DNA of 64,000 bases from Desmospora activa DSM 45169. Lineage in GTDB: Bacteria > Bacillota > Bacilli > Thermoactinomycetales > DSM-45169. Below the pieces are notes generated by a model. The model was given only the letters and a program-made list of their open reading frames with translations, was not told the origin of the DNA and searched no databases. The DNA lies in the NCBI RefSeq assembly GCF_003046315.1, contig NZ_PZZP01000001.1, forward strand, positions 434,001 to 498,000. The letters run 5' to 3'. Below, one piece after another: positions 63,930 to 64,000 of the stretch; position 1 is the stretch's first letter; every line of letters starts with the position of its first letter. A program made the translations under genes and the position numbers.

Positions 63930-64000
63930 ATCTATTCATGATATAATAAATTTCTACATTTTCCGATATTGGATAGCGATTGGATGGGTCTCAAATGTAA

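Noticed and set aside
1-64000. CRISPR array
   Set aside because: No regularly spaced direct repeats were seen; the repeats present are long hairpins in separate gaps.

Overview
The window reads as chromosomal DNA of a spore-forming-type Bacillota. Strong AGGAGG-like ribosome binding sites, TTGACA/TATAAT promoters, sharp U-tailed terminators, a LevR/sigma-54 controlled PTS operon and a Bacillus-like iol operon all point to Bacillales. Thermoactinomycetaceae is my guess from overall flavour, not proof. Most genes are of moderate GC; two stretches (about 33.97-39.4 kb and 59.2-60.3 kb) are visibly more AT-rich and look acquired.

Layout. 0-5 kb: 3' end of an alpha-mannosidase, an ECF sigma factor fused to a large extra domain, an RDD membrane protein and an OFA-family MFS transporter; the gaps share one terminator stem sequence. 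5-10.2 kb (minus strand): an FdhF/YdeP-type molybdopterin oxidoreductase with a cre-like box, a cyclophilin, and a two-gene unit of a TrpD2-like protein and an ANTAR RNA-binding regulator. 10.4-21 kb (plus strand): assimilatory nitrate/nitrite operon (nasA, nasC, nasD, nasE, nasF) behind a leader with an ANTAR-type hairpin and a terminator, then an AbgT transporter and a sirohydrochlorin chelatase; several short intergenic repeats lie here. 21.2-26.9 kb: a D-amino-acid utilisation cluster (YheO/DauR-like regulator, D-serine-dehydratase-like enzyme, N-acyl-D-amino-acid deacylase, RidA, sodium symporter). 27.1-33.3 kb: a LevR-like activator facing a -24/-12 promoter and a beta-glucoside PTS operon (EIIB, EIIC, EIIA, GH4 6-phospho-beta-glucosidase).

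34.5-38.2 kb is the most unusual part: a polymorphic toxin with a Flp-prepilin-like N-terminus and a C-terminal HAE...PCxxC deaminase fold, an Imm1-like immunity gene, an orphan toxin tail with an Imm11-like gene, duplicated small membrane genes (one broken), and at the far edge a T-arm plus acceptor fragment of a tRNA/tmRNA gene that could be an attachment-site scar. A three-gene minus-strand set of unknown function follows.

39.6-55.4 kb is a myo-inositol operon: iolG, a LacI-family regulator, two more Gfo/Idh/MocA dehydrogenases, a sugar ABC importer, iolI, iolD, iolE, iolB, a Cgl0159-family gene inactivated by an internal deletion, iolC and iolA, closed by a perfect 18-bp terminator stem. 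AAGCGCTT palindromes recur at the promoter and between genes. 55.6-64 kb: phenylacetate-CoA ligase, a minus-strand cluster of tiny low-complexity proteins (possibly spore-layer proteins), tRNA-Leu(CAA), an AT-rich methyltransferase, a DMT permease, a nitroreductase fragment, an arylamine N-acetyltransferase and a cell-wall protein with an MPNTA sorting-like signal.
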